Below are positions 1 through 6,311 of a stretch of 17,108 bases of DNA, piece by piece. The translations under genes and the position numbers were made by a program. Positions within the stretch are counted from its first letter, which is position 1. Each line of letters starts with the position of its first letter. The notes under the pieces were generated by a model. That model did not search any database and was not told the origin of the DNA. It worked only from the letters and a program-made list of their open reading frames with translations. The stretch comes from an uncultured bacterium (GTDB lineage: Bacteria; Cyanobacteriota; Vampirovibrionia; Gastranaerophilales; Gastranaerophilaceae): the NCBI GenBank assembly GCA_902803265.1, contig CADCPD010000044.1, forward strand, positions 1 through 17,108. The letters are read 5' to 3'.

Positions 1-656
1 TGACAGTGTATAACATAAGAAATAGCTGTTAATATGATTGGGATAAGCATATAATAACTCTTTTTAAATTTATTACGGTTAAATAAAAGTAAATTAAAAA
101 ATATAACAAATACTGCAAAAAATGCAGGAAAAGATGTATATAAAGCCAGAGAATATAAAATAGCTAATATAAATTTTTTCTTATAACTGTTTAAATTTTT
201 TAAATAATCATAACTCAATAATATTAATAAAAATATAAGAACATCAAGAGAGTATTGTTTAAATTCTTGGGCATAATAAACTAATGGATATGAGAAAGAA
301 AAAGCTGTAATAGCCATAAATTTTGTAAATGATTTATCAATATACGTTGTTATAAACTTGCTAAAGGCAAAAATTGAACAAATTGAAAATACTAATGGAA
401 AAAATCGTACGGCTAATTCTTTTTGAGGAACTAAGATATACATTAATTTTGAAAGATACATGAAAAAAGTCGGTGCTGCTTGTTCCCAATGTAAAGGTAT
501 AAAGTAATTGTTTATATTTAAAATGTTTAATGCTAGTGCAGCTTCGTCATTCCAAAAATATCTGTTAAAGGAATAAAAAAATATTCGCAATAATATTCCT
601 ATAAATAAAATCAATGTTATTGCAAAATGTTTTTTTACCAATTTTGAAATTATAAT
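1..656 (-). CDS. GT39-like polytopic membrane glycosyltransferase, partial (C-terminus beyond window)
   Basis: An open frame runs leftward from about 656 off the window edge, giving about 218 residues. It is very hydrophobic, with several membrane segments. After the first one comes a periplasmic-side acidic motif FWNDEAALAL (D37, E38 counted from 656), and later YYAQEFKQYSL. Both are typical of the GT39/ArnT/PMT-like 'glycosyltransferase family 39' proteins, which transfer sugars from polyprenyl-phosphate donors; the DE pair is the expected metal/acceptor site. The start is uncertain. A stop codon lies just upstream and there is no ATG or GTG. A good Shine-Dalgarno sequence (AGGAG, 667-663) sits 6 bases before an ATT codon at 656, whereas the first conventional start, TTG at 641, is 21 bases from it. 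The acceptor cannot be told from this fragment. Family call fairly confident, start doubtful. Confidence 0.72.
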   Translation of the reverse strand, partial: MIISKLVKKHFAITLILFIGILLRIFFYSFNRYFWNDEAALALNILNINNYFIPLHWEQAAPTFFMYLSKLMYILVPQKELAVRFFPLVFSICSIFAFSKFITTYIDKSFTKFMAITAFSFSYPLVYYAQEFKQYSLDVLIFLLILLSYDYLKNLNSYKKKFILAILYSLALYTSFPAFFAVFVIFFNLLLFNRNKFKKSYYMLIPIILTAISYVIHC

Positions 657-674
657 ATTTCTCTCCTAATAAAT

Positions 675-693
675 AAGCCCGACTAGCGGGCTT
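675..693 (-). terminator. Rho-independent terminator after tRNA-Asp
   Basis: A 7-bp perfect stem (AAGCCCG, 675-681, with CGGGCTT, 687-693) closes a 5-base loop. Read on the minus strand it is followed by the U-rich ATTTATT. It begins 9 bases after the tRNA CCA end, so it should end the tRNA transcript. It also lies just before the Shine-Dalgarno sequence of the next minus-strand gene. Confidence 0.68.
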
Positions 694-701
694 TTAAAAA
701 G

Positions 702-779
702 TGGCGGGACTGACGAGGCTCGAACTCGCGACCTTCTGCGTGACAGGCAGACACTCTAACCAAACTGAGCTACAATCCC
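702..779 (-). tRNA. tRNA-Asp (anticodon GTC)
   Basis: The minus strand folds into a complete cloverleaf. The acceptor stem is GGGATTG with CAGTCCC (one G-U pair) and the discriminator is G. A 3' CCA is encoded at 704-702. The D stem is GCTC/GAGT, the anticodon stem TCTGC/GCAGA around loop CTGTCAC, and the T arm GCGAG-TTCGAGC-CTCGT. The anticodon GTC lies at 744-742. It is followed by a terminator and preceded by an unusual leader holding a second copy of the tRNA 5' end and an inverted copy of the D arm (763-892). Confidence 0.95.
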
Positions 780-791
780 ATGTTTTTATTT
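762..791. repeat. 30-bp direct repeat, copy A (covers tRNA-Asp 5' end)
   Basis: This stretch is identical over 30 bases to 863-892, exactly 101 bases away. This copy contains the 5' strand of the acceptor stem and the D arm of the functional tRNA-Asp, plus about 12 bases of upstream flank (CATGTTTTTATTT on the plus strand). The bases on either side differ between copies, so the repeat edges are sharp. Confidence 0.93.
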
Positions 792-801
792 AATTTTTTC
801 A

Positions 802-817
802 CTCAGTTTGGTTAGAG
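802..817 (+). repeat. Inverted copy of the tRNA-Asp D arm
   Basis: CTCAGTTTGGTTAGAG at 802-817 is the perfect reverse complement of 754-769, which is the D stem and loop of the tRNA-Asp. In a minus-strand transcript running through both, the 16-nt segment would be antisense to the tRNA D arm and could form a long hairpin with it, 32 nt apart. It lies inside the 71-bp insert between the two 30-bp direct repeats. Whether it acts on tRNA folding or is only a scar of a template-switch event is not known. Confidence 0.85.
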
Positions 818-835
818 AAATCTAACTTTCGCAAA

Positions 836-852
836 CTTTAACTTCGTTAAAG
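836..852. repeat. Small perfect hairpin inside the tRNA-Asp leader
   Basis: CTTTAAC (836-842) and GTTAAAG (846-852) form a 7-bp stem over a 3-base loop, TTC on plus and GAA on minus. It is flanked by TTTCGC and TTCGC. It belongs to the 71-bp segment between the direct repeats and may be the core of a small mobile or palindromic intergenic repeat. There is no poly-U tract, so it is not a terminator. Confidence 0.6.
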
Positions 853-862
853 ATTCGCTGGG

Positions 863-892
863 AAACTGAGCTACAATCCCATGTTTTTATTT
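863..892. repeat. 30-bp direct repeat, copy B (tRNA-Asp 5' remnant)
   Basis: Exact copy of 762-791. On the minus strand it carries GGGATTGTAGCTCAGTTT, the first 18 bases of tRNA-Asp, but then diverges to CCCAGCG instead of continuing into GGTTAGAG. There is no second tRNA here, only the acceptor 5' strand and half of the D arm. It lies between the promoter and the intact tRNA, so the primary transcript should contain both copies. Confidence 0.9.
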
Positions 893-898
893 GGTTCC

Positions 899-941
899 GG
901 CAAGAGGGCTTTCGCTCCTTTTGGGAGTACCCGCTCCTGCC
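899..941 (-). ncRNA. Putative structured 5' leader of the tRNA-Asp transcript
   Basis: On the minus strand an 8-bp outer stem (GGCAGGAG, 941-934, with CTCTTGCC, 906-899) encloses a second hairpin, CTCC-CAAAA-GGAG (927-915). An asymmetric internal loop containing CGAAAG separates them. The outer stem is continuous only on the minus strand, where one pair is G-U; on the plus strand the same position is A-C. This suggests the minus-strand RNA is the selected one. It begins about 3 bases after the predicted transcription start of the promoter at 951-979. I do not recognise it as a known riboswitch or small RNA class. Confidence 0.45.
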
Positions 942-950
942 TGTAAAACT

Positions 951-979
951 ATTATATAAGAATAAATTTTTTTTTGCAA
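951..979 (-). promoter_or_regulatory. Sigma70-type promoter for the tRNA-Asp unit
   Basis: On the minus strand TTGCAA (979-974) and TATAAT (956-951) are separated by 17 bases. The predicted start is near 944, so the transcript would run through the structured leader, the repeat copies and tRNA-Asp to the terminator at 675-693. The -10 box is consensus; the -35 box matches TTGACA at 4 of 6 positions. Confidence 0.7.
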
Positions 980-1037
980 CTATTATTTTATTTCTATTGT
1001 ATTCTTATTATTAGTATATTTAGTACAAGATTATTTA

Positions 1038-1046
1038 TGCTATATT
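1038..1046 (+). promoter_or_regulatory. Possible extended -10 box before the TIM-barrel gene
   Basis: TGCTATATT fits the extended -10 pattern TGnTATAAT with one mismatch. No convincing -35 box is seen. The predicted start near 1053 would fall on the Shine-Dalgarno sequence AGAGG (1053-1057), giving a very short leader, so the true promoter may lie further upstream. Confidence 0.3.
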
Positions 1047-1062
1047 AAGTATAGAGGTTATT

Positions 1063-1851
1063 ATGAAATATTTGAATCTTGGTTTTAAAATTTATTCTGA
1101 TGAAGTTAATAAATACGATGATGAAGTTATTAAAATTTTAAATAAAAATCTTTTTTCTTATGTTGAATTATTTATAAATCCAAATACAACACAAACTATT
1201 GAAGATTGGAAAAAGTTTAAAAAGAAAATAGATTTACCATTTACTTTACATGCTCCTCACTCGATATACAATATTAATCTTGCGGATAAAAACCAATTTG
1301 AATTTAATAAAAAAATTTTACAACAACAAGTAAATAAATTTACAGAAGAATTAGATGCAAAATATGTAGTTGTTCACCCTGGAAAAGGTCATAACATTGA
1401 AGAAACAGTAAGACAATTAAATTTAATTAATCCAAAAAGAATGGTAATAGAGAACAAACCTCTGATTTCTAAAAAAACAATGTGTCCGACCTATAGAGGT
1501 GGCGTTGTTGAAGAAATAAAATATGTAAGAGAAAATCACGAATGTGGTTTCTGTTTGGATATTTCACATTGTATGTCGACCGCAAATGCTATAAACAAAA
1601 ATCCGTATGAATATTTACAAGAATTTCAAAATCTAAATCCTACTTGTTATCATATTAGTGGTAATAAATTAAATAGCATGGTAGATTTACATTTGCATTT
1701 TACCGATTGTGATTGGGATTTGAGTAAGATTTTTCAAATTATTGATACATCAAAAAATATAACCGTTGAAACAAGAAAAGATAATGAAGAATGTTTTTTG
1801 GAATATGAAAATGATTTTGAAATATTACAACGGAATTTTAATTTTTCATAA
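1063..1851 (+). CDS. Sugar phosphate isomerase/epimerase-like TIM-barrel protein (AP endonuclease 2 superfamily)
   Basis: This 262-residue protein has the strand-end motifs of the xylose isomerase/endonuclease IV-like TIM barrel: LHAPHS (H63, H66), VVVHPGKG (H105), VIENKP (E130), CLDISHC (D166, H169), YHISG (H197), DLHLHF (H210, H212) and TVETR (E236). These residues match the positions that hold the metal cluster in endonuclease IV and the metal in sugar isomerases, so it is probably a cytosolic metal-dependent enzyme. The substrate cannot be told. Length is usual for the family (250-290). The ATG at 1063 has a Shine-Dalgarno sequence, AGAGG, 5 bases upstream. It stands alone between the tRNA unit and a convergent gene. 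It may act on a sugar, or it may be a divergent DNA-repair AP endonuclease; several conserved positions fit both. Confidence 0.78.
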   Translation: MKYLNLGFKIYSDEVNKYDDEVIKILNKNLFSYVELFINPNTTQTIEDWKKFKKKIDLPFTLHAPHSIYNINLADKNQFEFNKKILQQQVNKFTEELDAKYVVVHPGKGHNIEETVRQLNLINPKRMVIENKPLISKKTMCPTYRGGVVEEIKYVRENHECGFCLDISHCMSTANAINKNPYEYLQEFQNLNPTCYHISGNKLNSMVDLHLHFTDCDWDLSKIFQIIDTSKNITVETRKDNEECFLEYENDFEILQRNFNFS

Positions 1852-1887
1852 AAAAAATGGCTTCTATACTTTCATATAAAAACCATT
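1850..1887 (-). terminator. Rho-independent terminator for the 98-residue orphan gene
   Basis: On the minus strand a 13-bp uninterrupted stem (1887-1875 with 1868-1856) closes a 6-base loop TGAAAG and runs into six further U residues (1855-1850). Two of the pairs are G-U on the minus strand and become A-C mismatches on the plus strand, so the terminator works best leftward. It starts 5 bases beyond the stop codon of the convergent TIM-barrel gene. The 1888-1976 stretch between it and the orphan gene holds only a weak GTCTTT/AAAGAC hairpin. Confidence 0.78.
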
Positions 1888-1976
1888 CTTCTTGATTTTG
1901 TTAAAGTCTTTTTTGAATTTTAAAGACCCCCTACCAATCGCGGTGATGACTCTTTGCTATTTACCTTCCTTCAGTC

Positions 1977-2273
1977 TTAAGCTATTTCGCCATCTGTTGC
2001 TTGAAGTTGTTTTTTCATATAATTTTGCATTACTGCATCAACAAGAAATTCATAAGAAGTTGATTTTTCAACATTTGGAAATTCTCGTTTTAATTGTGCT
2101 CTGACCATTGCTTCAAGCTTAATTATGCCAGATTCTTGTTTATAACCTGCATCTGAGGTTATCATTCCTATATATTCTTCACTTGATTTATTTTGTCCTT
2201 GAACATAGTTTAATAATTGAGATTTTACATTTGACTGTTTTTGTTCTTGGATTTTAAATTGTCTGTTGTTCAT
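1977..2273 (-). CDS. Hypothetical 98-residue protein
   Basis: I do not recognise this protein. It is hydrophilic and glutamine- and lysine-rich, with no signal peptide, membrane segment or cysteine. The first 30 residues are polar (NNRQFKIQEQKQSN), then a part likely to be helical follows (GIIKLEAMVRAQLKREF ... YEFLVDAVMQNYMKKQL). The reading frame is believable: ATG at 2273 has the Shine-Dalgarno sequence GGTAGG 4 bases upstream, a near-consensus promoter lies at 2385-2413, and a strong terminator follows at 1850-1887, so it is a monocistronic unit. The helical half could bind nucleic acid or a partner protein, but no motif proves it. It shares no obvious motif with small acid-soluble spore proteins. 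Confidence 0.72.
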   Translation of the reverse strand: MNNRQFKIQEQKQSNVKSQLLNYVQGQNKSSEEYIGMITSDAGYKQESGIIKLEAMVRAQLKREFPNVEKSTSYEFLVDAVMQNYMKKQLQATDGEIA

Positions 2274-2324
2274 TTTTCCTACCTTTATATTTAATTGCTA
2301 ACCTTGTTTCGTTTCTTATGTTAT

Positions 2325-2370
2325 GTTAAAGCGTCCTGAAAAAAAAAATTTACTTATTTTAGGACTTTGT
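2325..2370 (-). other. Possible hairpin in the 5' leader of the orphan gene
   Basis: The minus-strand leader contains AAAGTCCT and, after an A-rich then T-rich interior, AGGACGCTTT. These can pair (AAA/TTT, a 2-base bulge, GTCCT/AGGAC) with further A/T pairs inside. The run of ten T residues lies within the structure rather than after it, so it is not a standard terminator. Any regulatory role is a guess. Confidence 0.3.
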
Positions 2371-2384
2371 TTACATTTGTTAAC

Positions 2385-2413
2385 ATTATAAACTATAAAG
2401 TCAGTATTTTCAA
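2385..2413 (-). promoter_or_regulatory. Near-consensus sigma70-type promoter of the 98-residue orphan gene
   Basis: On the minus strand TTGAAA (2413-2408) and TATAAT (2390-2385) are separated by exactly 17 bases. The predicted start is near 2378, leaving a leader of about 105 bases before the ATG at 2273. The promoter begins only 20 bases after the glyS stop codon. Confidence 0.75.
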
Positions 2414-2432
2414 GGTTTTTTGATTTTCAAAT

Positions 2433-4433
2433 TTATTGCAACTTACTAAAATCTGCTACATTTTCATATAGATTTTTCAATTTTGTAAGCATGCTTAATC
2501 TATTTGTTTTGATCTTTTCATCGTTATCCATGACTAAAACATTTTCAAAAAATTTTTCTATATATGGTGTTAAATCAGTGATTTCCGCTATATATTTATC
2601 GTAATCAGAAATGTTTTCAGAACTAATTTTGCCAATTTGTTCAAAAAGCATGCTTTCTGATTCATCTTTGAATAAATCTGATTTAACCTCTTCGTTAACG
2701 TCTGTTTTTAATATTTTTATAATTCTGTTTGCACTTTCTAAAAAGGCTTTAGAATTTAGTTTTGAAACAGCATTTAATCGTTTCATAAAATCAGTTAAAT
2801 CTATTAGCGGATTTTTTACAGAAATACATGATTCTATAACATCCTTTTTGTAATTATCAGTTAAATATATTGATAATCTTTGATTAAAGAATTCATAAAC
2901 ATCTTTTGCGCAGTCGCTTTGAACAGGTAAACGTTTAATAGTTTCTGTAATCAAGTTTTCAAGATTTAATTTCAAGTTATTTGAGATAACTGTTTTTATA
3001 ATACCCAAAGCGGCTCTTCTAACACCAAGAGGGTCTGATGAACCGGTAGGTTTTTTACCTGCTGCAAATACAGCGCAAACGGTATCTAATTTGTCTGCAA
3101 TACCAACAACTTGTCCTGTTTTTGTCTTTGCAAGTTCACTTTCTGCATTTATTGGAAAGTAGTGTTCTTTTATACCTATACAAACTTCTTCATCTTCATT
3201 GGCATGCTTTGCATAGTCTGCACCGATAAAACCTTGCAATTCTGTAAATTCATATACCAAATTAGTTACCAAATCAGCTTTACACAATAATGCACATCTT
3301 TTAGCTTTTTCTACGTCAGCATTTAATTCTTTTGCTATCATTTCAGACAGAGTAATTAATCTTTGAGTTTTGTCATAAACTGTTCCTAAACCTTTTTGGA
3401 ATGTCATACCTTTTAGACCTTCTACGTATGCTTCAAGAGGTTTTTTCAAATCTTCTTTAAAGAAGAATACGCCGTCGTCAAGTCTTGCTCTTACTACACG
3501 AAGATTTCCAGCTTTAATGTTTTCAAAATCATCTCCGATAAAGTTTGTTATTGTTATAAATTGATTTGTCAATTTACCGTCTTTTTTTAATGCAAAATAT
3601 CTTTGGTGGTGAGCCATTACGGTAATTGGTACTTCTTCCGGTAATTCAAGATATTTTTCATCAAAGTAGCATACTACTGCTTTCGGATATTCGCAAAGAT
3701 AAGTTACTTCTTCAAGCAAATCTTCTGTGTAATATGGTTCTGCACCAATTTTTTCTGCTTCTTCATGTGCTAATTTAATAATTAAATCTTTTCTTTCATC
3801 TTGATTTACATAAACGTGTGCTTTTTTTAATTTTTCAACATATTCATCAGGATGATTTATTACAATATTTTGTTCAGAAAATCTGTGACCTCTTGTTATG
3901 TTTGATGATTTAACATCAATTATTTGAATATTAACAGGCTTATTATCCAGTATTGAAACAATCCATCTTATTGGTCTTGAGAACTTTTCACTATGATCTG
4001 CCCAGCGCATAAAGTGAGAACCTTGTAGTTTTAAAATAAGATTTGAAACATTTTCTTTTAATACATCTTCTGTTAATTTACCTTTTACTAACACTTTGGC
4101 ATACAAATAATTATCTTGAAGATATGCATCTTTTGCTTCAAGTCCGTTTTTCTTTAAAAAGCCTTCACCGGCTTTTGTTAGGTTTCCGTTTTCGTCATAA
4201 GCCACATTTTTAATAGGGCCTTTTACAACTTTTTCTTCGTCATCCTGTTTTTCTGTAAGTCCGTCAATAATCACAGCCAATCTTCTTGGAGTTGCCATCA
4301 CATTTATATCTGTATATTTAATATTTGAGTTTGTTAATAAATTTTTAAAACTTGTTTGTAATTGACTTATAAATGTAGGAATTATAACGTAAGGTAATTC
4401 TTCTACACCAACTTCCAATAAATATTTACTCAT
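2433..4433 (-). CDS. glyS: Glycyl-tRNA synthetase beta subunit
   Basis: GlyS is the large, tRNA-recognising chain of the bacterial alpha2beta2 glycyl-tRNA synthetase; the catalytic alpha chain (glyQ) is not in this window. The 666 residues are close to the usual length of about 690. Family hallmarks in order: LLEVGVEELP (5-14), ATPRRLAV (47-54), MRWADHSEKFSRPIRW (142-157), HHQRYFAL (275-282), ARLDDGVFFFKEDL (316-329), the HD-like domain with EFTELQGFIGADYAKH (395-410), DPLGVRRAALGI (467-478), and a C-terminal anticodon-binding helical domain. The ATG at 4433 has a Shine-Dalgarno sequence (AAGGAA) and starts the conserved LLEVGVEELP segment at once. It lies 25 bases after the ABC exporter and is probably the last gene of the fcl-radA-exporter-glyS unit. 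No clear terminator follows it. Confidence 0.97.
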   Translation of the reverse strand: MSKYLLEVGVEELPYVIIPTFISQLQTSFKNLLTNSNIKYTDINVMATPRRLAVIIDGLTEKQDDEEKVVKGPIKNVAYDENGNLTKAGEGFLKKNGLEAKDAYLQDNYLYAKVLVKGKLTEDVLKENVSNLILKLQGSHFMRWADHSEKFSRPIRWIVSILDNKPVNIQIIDVKSSNITRGHRFSEQNIVINHPDEYVEKLKKAHVYVNQDERKDLIIKLAHEEAEKIGAEPYYTEDLLEEVTYLCEYPKAVVCYFDEKYLELPEEVPITVMAHHQRYFALKKDGKLTNQFITITNFIGDDFENIKAGNLRVVRARLDDGVFFFKEDLKKPLEAYVEGLKGMTFQKGLGTVYDKTQRLITLSEMIAKELNADVEKAKRCALLCKADLVTNLVYEFTELQGFIGADYAKHANEDEEVCIGIKEHYFPINAESELAKTKTGQVVGIADKLDTVCAVFAAGKKPTGSSDPLGVRRAALGIIKTVISNNLKLNLENLITETIKRLPVQSDCAKDVYEFFNQRLSIYLTDNYKKDVIESCISVKNPLIDLTDFMKRLNAVSKLNSKAFLESANRIIKILKTDVNEEVKSDLFKDESESMLFEQIGKISSENISDYDKYIAEITDLTPYIEKFFENVLVMDNDEKIKTNRLSMLTKLKNLYENVADFSKLQ

Positions 4434-4458
4434 TTTATTTCCTTCTTTTTTGTTTTAT

Positions 4459-6285
4459 TTATACGTTTGCTTTATCTTGATTTCTAAATTGCATTTCATA
4501 AAGGTGTTTATAGTGTCCGTCAGGTATATTCATAAGTTCTTCATGTGTACCTGTTTCTACTATTTCTCCTTCATTTAAAACAATTATTCTATTTGCATTT
4601 TTAATTGTAGTAAATCTATGTGCAATTAAAAATACAGTTTTATTTTTGATTAAATTATCTAAGGCTTTTTGTACAATAGCTTCCGATTCATTATCAAGTG
4701 CTGAAGTTGCTTCATCAAGTATAATGATAGGTGCATTTTTTATAATTGCTCTTGCAATAGCAACACGTTGTCTTTGACCGCCTGATAAAGTTACGCCTCT
4801 TTCACTCAATGTTGTTTCTATACCATCCGGCATTTCCTTTAGCATTTCTTCTAAATGAGCAGCTTTTATGGCTTCTTGTAGTTCTTCTTCGGTTGCATCA
4901 GGGTTTCCAAGCATTATATTTTCTTTTATTGTTGTTGAGAACAAGAAATTATCTTGAAAGACCATAGCAATATTTTTTCTTAAAGATTCAAGTGTGAAAT
5001 TTTTAATATCAACATTGTCTATTTTTACAGAGCCTGAAGTAACATCATAAAATCTTGGTACAAGGTTTGCAATAGTAGATTTTCCACCGCCAGAATTACC
5101 TACAATAGCTATAGTTTCACCTTTGCTTACTTCAAAATTTATATTCTTTAGAACAGGTACTCCTTTATTATATTCAAAATTAACGTTTTCAAATTTTACA
5201 TTTTGTTGAATTTCTTGCATGTCTACTGCATTAGGAAGATTTTTAACTTCCGGTTCCAAATCAAATAATTCAAATACACGACAAAGCGATACAAATACTG
5301 TTTGTAATGACTGGAGTGTTCTGCCTAAATTTTTAACAGGTTTATACAACAATAATAATGATGTAACAAATGATGCAAAACCACCGGCTGTCATTATTCC
5401 TCTTAGAATTAAATCTGTTCCGTACCATAAAACAATTGCAATACCTACTGATGCTATTGTATACATTAGAGGAGACATCCATGCTGCACGTTTGATTAGA
5501 GACATTGATACGTCAAAGGCGTTTCTTAATTGTTCTCTTAAAAGGTGATCTTGTCTTTCTTGTAATCCATATGAACATATAATTTTGTTGCCAATATATG
5601 TTTCATTTATATTTGTTGTAAGACTTCCTCCAATTACTATACTTTGATTAGAAGTTCTTTTGATTACACCTCTTATTAGTGCTACAGGTAAAAAGGCTAT
5701 TGATAAAACAACTACACCAACAATAGCTAATCTCCAAGAACTGTAAAGCATTACGGCAATTAACCCTAAAGCTCCAAAAGTACTGGTTATTATTGATGTT
5801 AGTTGATCAACAAGTGTCGCAGCAGCTGTCTGAGGATCATTCATGTAACGAGAAATGACAATACCTGACGTATTTTCATCATAAAATTTTGTATCCATAT
5901 TTACCATTCTGGTAAATAAGTCGGATTTAACTACCATCGTTATTTTTTGACTCACCCATTGAGTTAAATATTCATTTAAGTATCTTAAAAGACCTTGAAT
6001 TCCTGCAAATATTACAACTGCAAATGGTAATATAAAAGCTAATAAAGTATATTTCAAATCAATATGGATAAAATGCCAATGGAAGATTAAATCTTTTTGA
6101 CCAATAACATAATCCATATAAGGCTTTAATGCAAAAGCTGTAACACCGTCAAGTAAACCTAAAGGTATTGCAACTAATAATGTTAAAAATATTCTGCCTA
6201 AAAAAGGTCTTATATACGGAAATATTCTTTTTAACAGCCATCCGTATCTGTATGAATTCTGAGCTGTGGTTTTTTCTAATTTCAT
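4459..6285 (-). CDS. MsbA-like ABC exporter (fused permease and ATPase)
   Basis: A 608-residue half-transporter that would work as a homodimer in the inner membrane. Residues about 25-315 hold the six-helix type 1 exporter domain and 360-600 the ATPase. Visible sites are Walker A GNSGGGKST (396-404), Q-loop Q444, signature LSGGQ (500-504), Walker B IIILDE (520-525), D-loop SALD and H-loop H556. All are intact, so it should be active. Organisation and length match MsbA and related lipid A, glycolipid or multidrug exporters. The glycan genes nearby make a lipid-linked sugar or lipid A core a reasonable substrate, but this is inference. It starts 26 bases after the radA stop. The start has no Shine-Dalgarno sequence; two overlapping TATAAT boxes (6305-6295) lie just upstream, so it may have its own promoter with almost no leader. 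Confidence 0.9.
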   Translation of the reverse strand: MKLEKTTAQNSYRYGWLLKRIFPYIRPFLGRIFLTLLVAIPLGLLDGVTAFALKPYMDYVIGQKDLIFHWHFIHIDLKYTLLAFILPFAVVIFAGIQGLLRYLNEYLTQWVSQKITMVVKSDLFTRMVNMDTKFYDENTSGIVISRYMNDPQTAAATLVDQLTSIITSTFGALGLIAVMLYSSWRLAIVGVVVLSIAFLPVALIRGVIKRTSNQSIVIGGSLTTNINETYIGNKIICSYGLQERQDHLLREQLRNAFDVSMSLIKRAAWMSPLMYTIASVGIAIVLWYGTDLILRGIMTAGGFASFVTSLLLLYKPVKNLGRTLQSLQTVFVSLCRVFELFDLEPEVKNLPNAVDMQEIQQNVKFENVNFEYNKGVPVLKNINFEVSKGETIAIVGNSGGGKSTIANLVPRFYDVTSGSVKIDNVDIKNFTLESLRKNIAMVFQDNFLFSTTIKENIMLGNPDATEEELQEAIKAAHLEEMLKEMPDGIETTLSERGVTLSGGQRQRVAIARAIIKNAPIIILDEATSALDNESEAIVQKALDNLIKNKTVFLIAHRFTTIKNANRIIVLNEGEIVETGTHEELMNIPDGHYKHLYEMQFRNQDKANV

Positions 6286-6311
6286 AATGATATAATTATA
6301 TTATAAAAATA

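Noticed and set aside
863..892. Second tRNA-Asp gene upstream of the intact one
   Set aside because: Only the first 18 tRNA bases are present; the sequence then departs and no anticodon arm, T arm or 3' acceptor strand follows.
899..941. Known riboswitch (for example c-di-GMP, fluoride or preQ1 type) or a small ribozyme
   Set aside because: The CGAAAG internal loop looks familiar, but the conserved cores of these classes are not present.
1906..1927. Terminator formed by GTCTTT/AAAGAC
   Set aside because: The stem is short, the loop is AT-rich, and the following bases are CCCC on plus and not U-rich on minus; the 1856-1887 hairpin is far better.
1892..2104. 70-residue plus-strand open frame
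   Set aside because: It overlaps the 98-residue gene on the other strand, has no ribosome-binding site, and begins inside the terminator region of that gene.
1977..2273. Small acid-soluble spore protein
   Set aside because: Size is near, but the family's conserved glycine-rich and EFG-type motifs are missing.
5219..5548. 109-residue plus-strand open frame
   Set aside because: Shadow of the ABC exporter; the exporter frame carries all expected motifs here.
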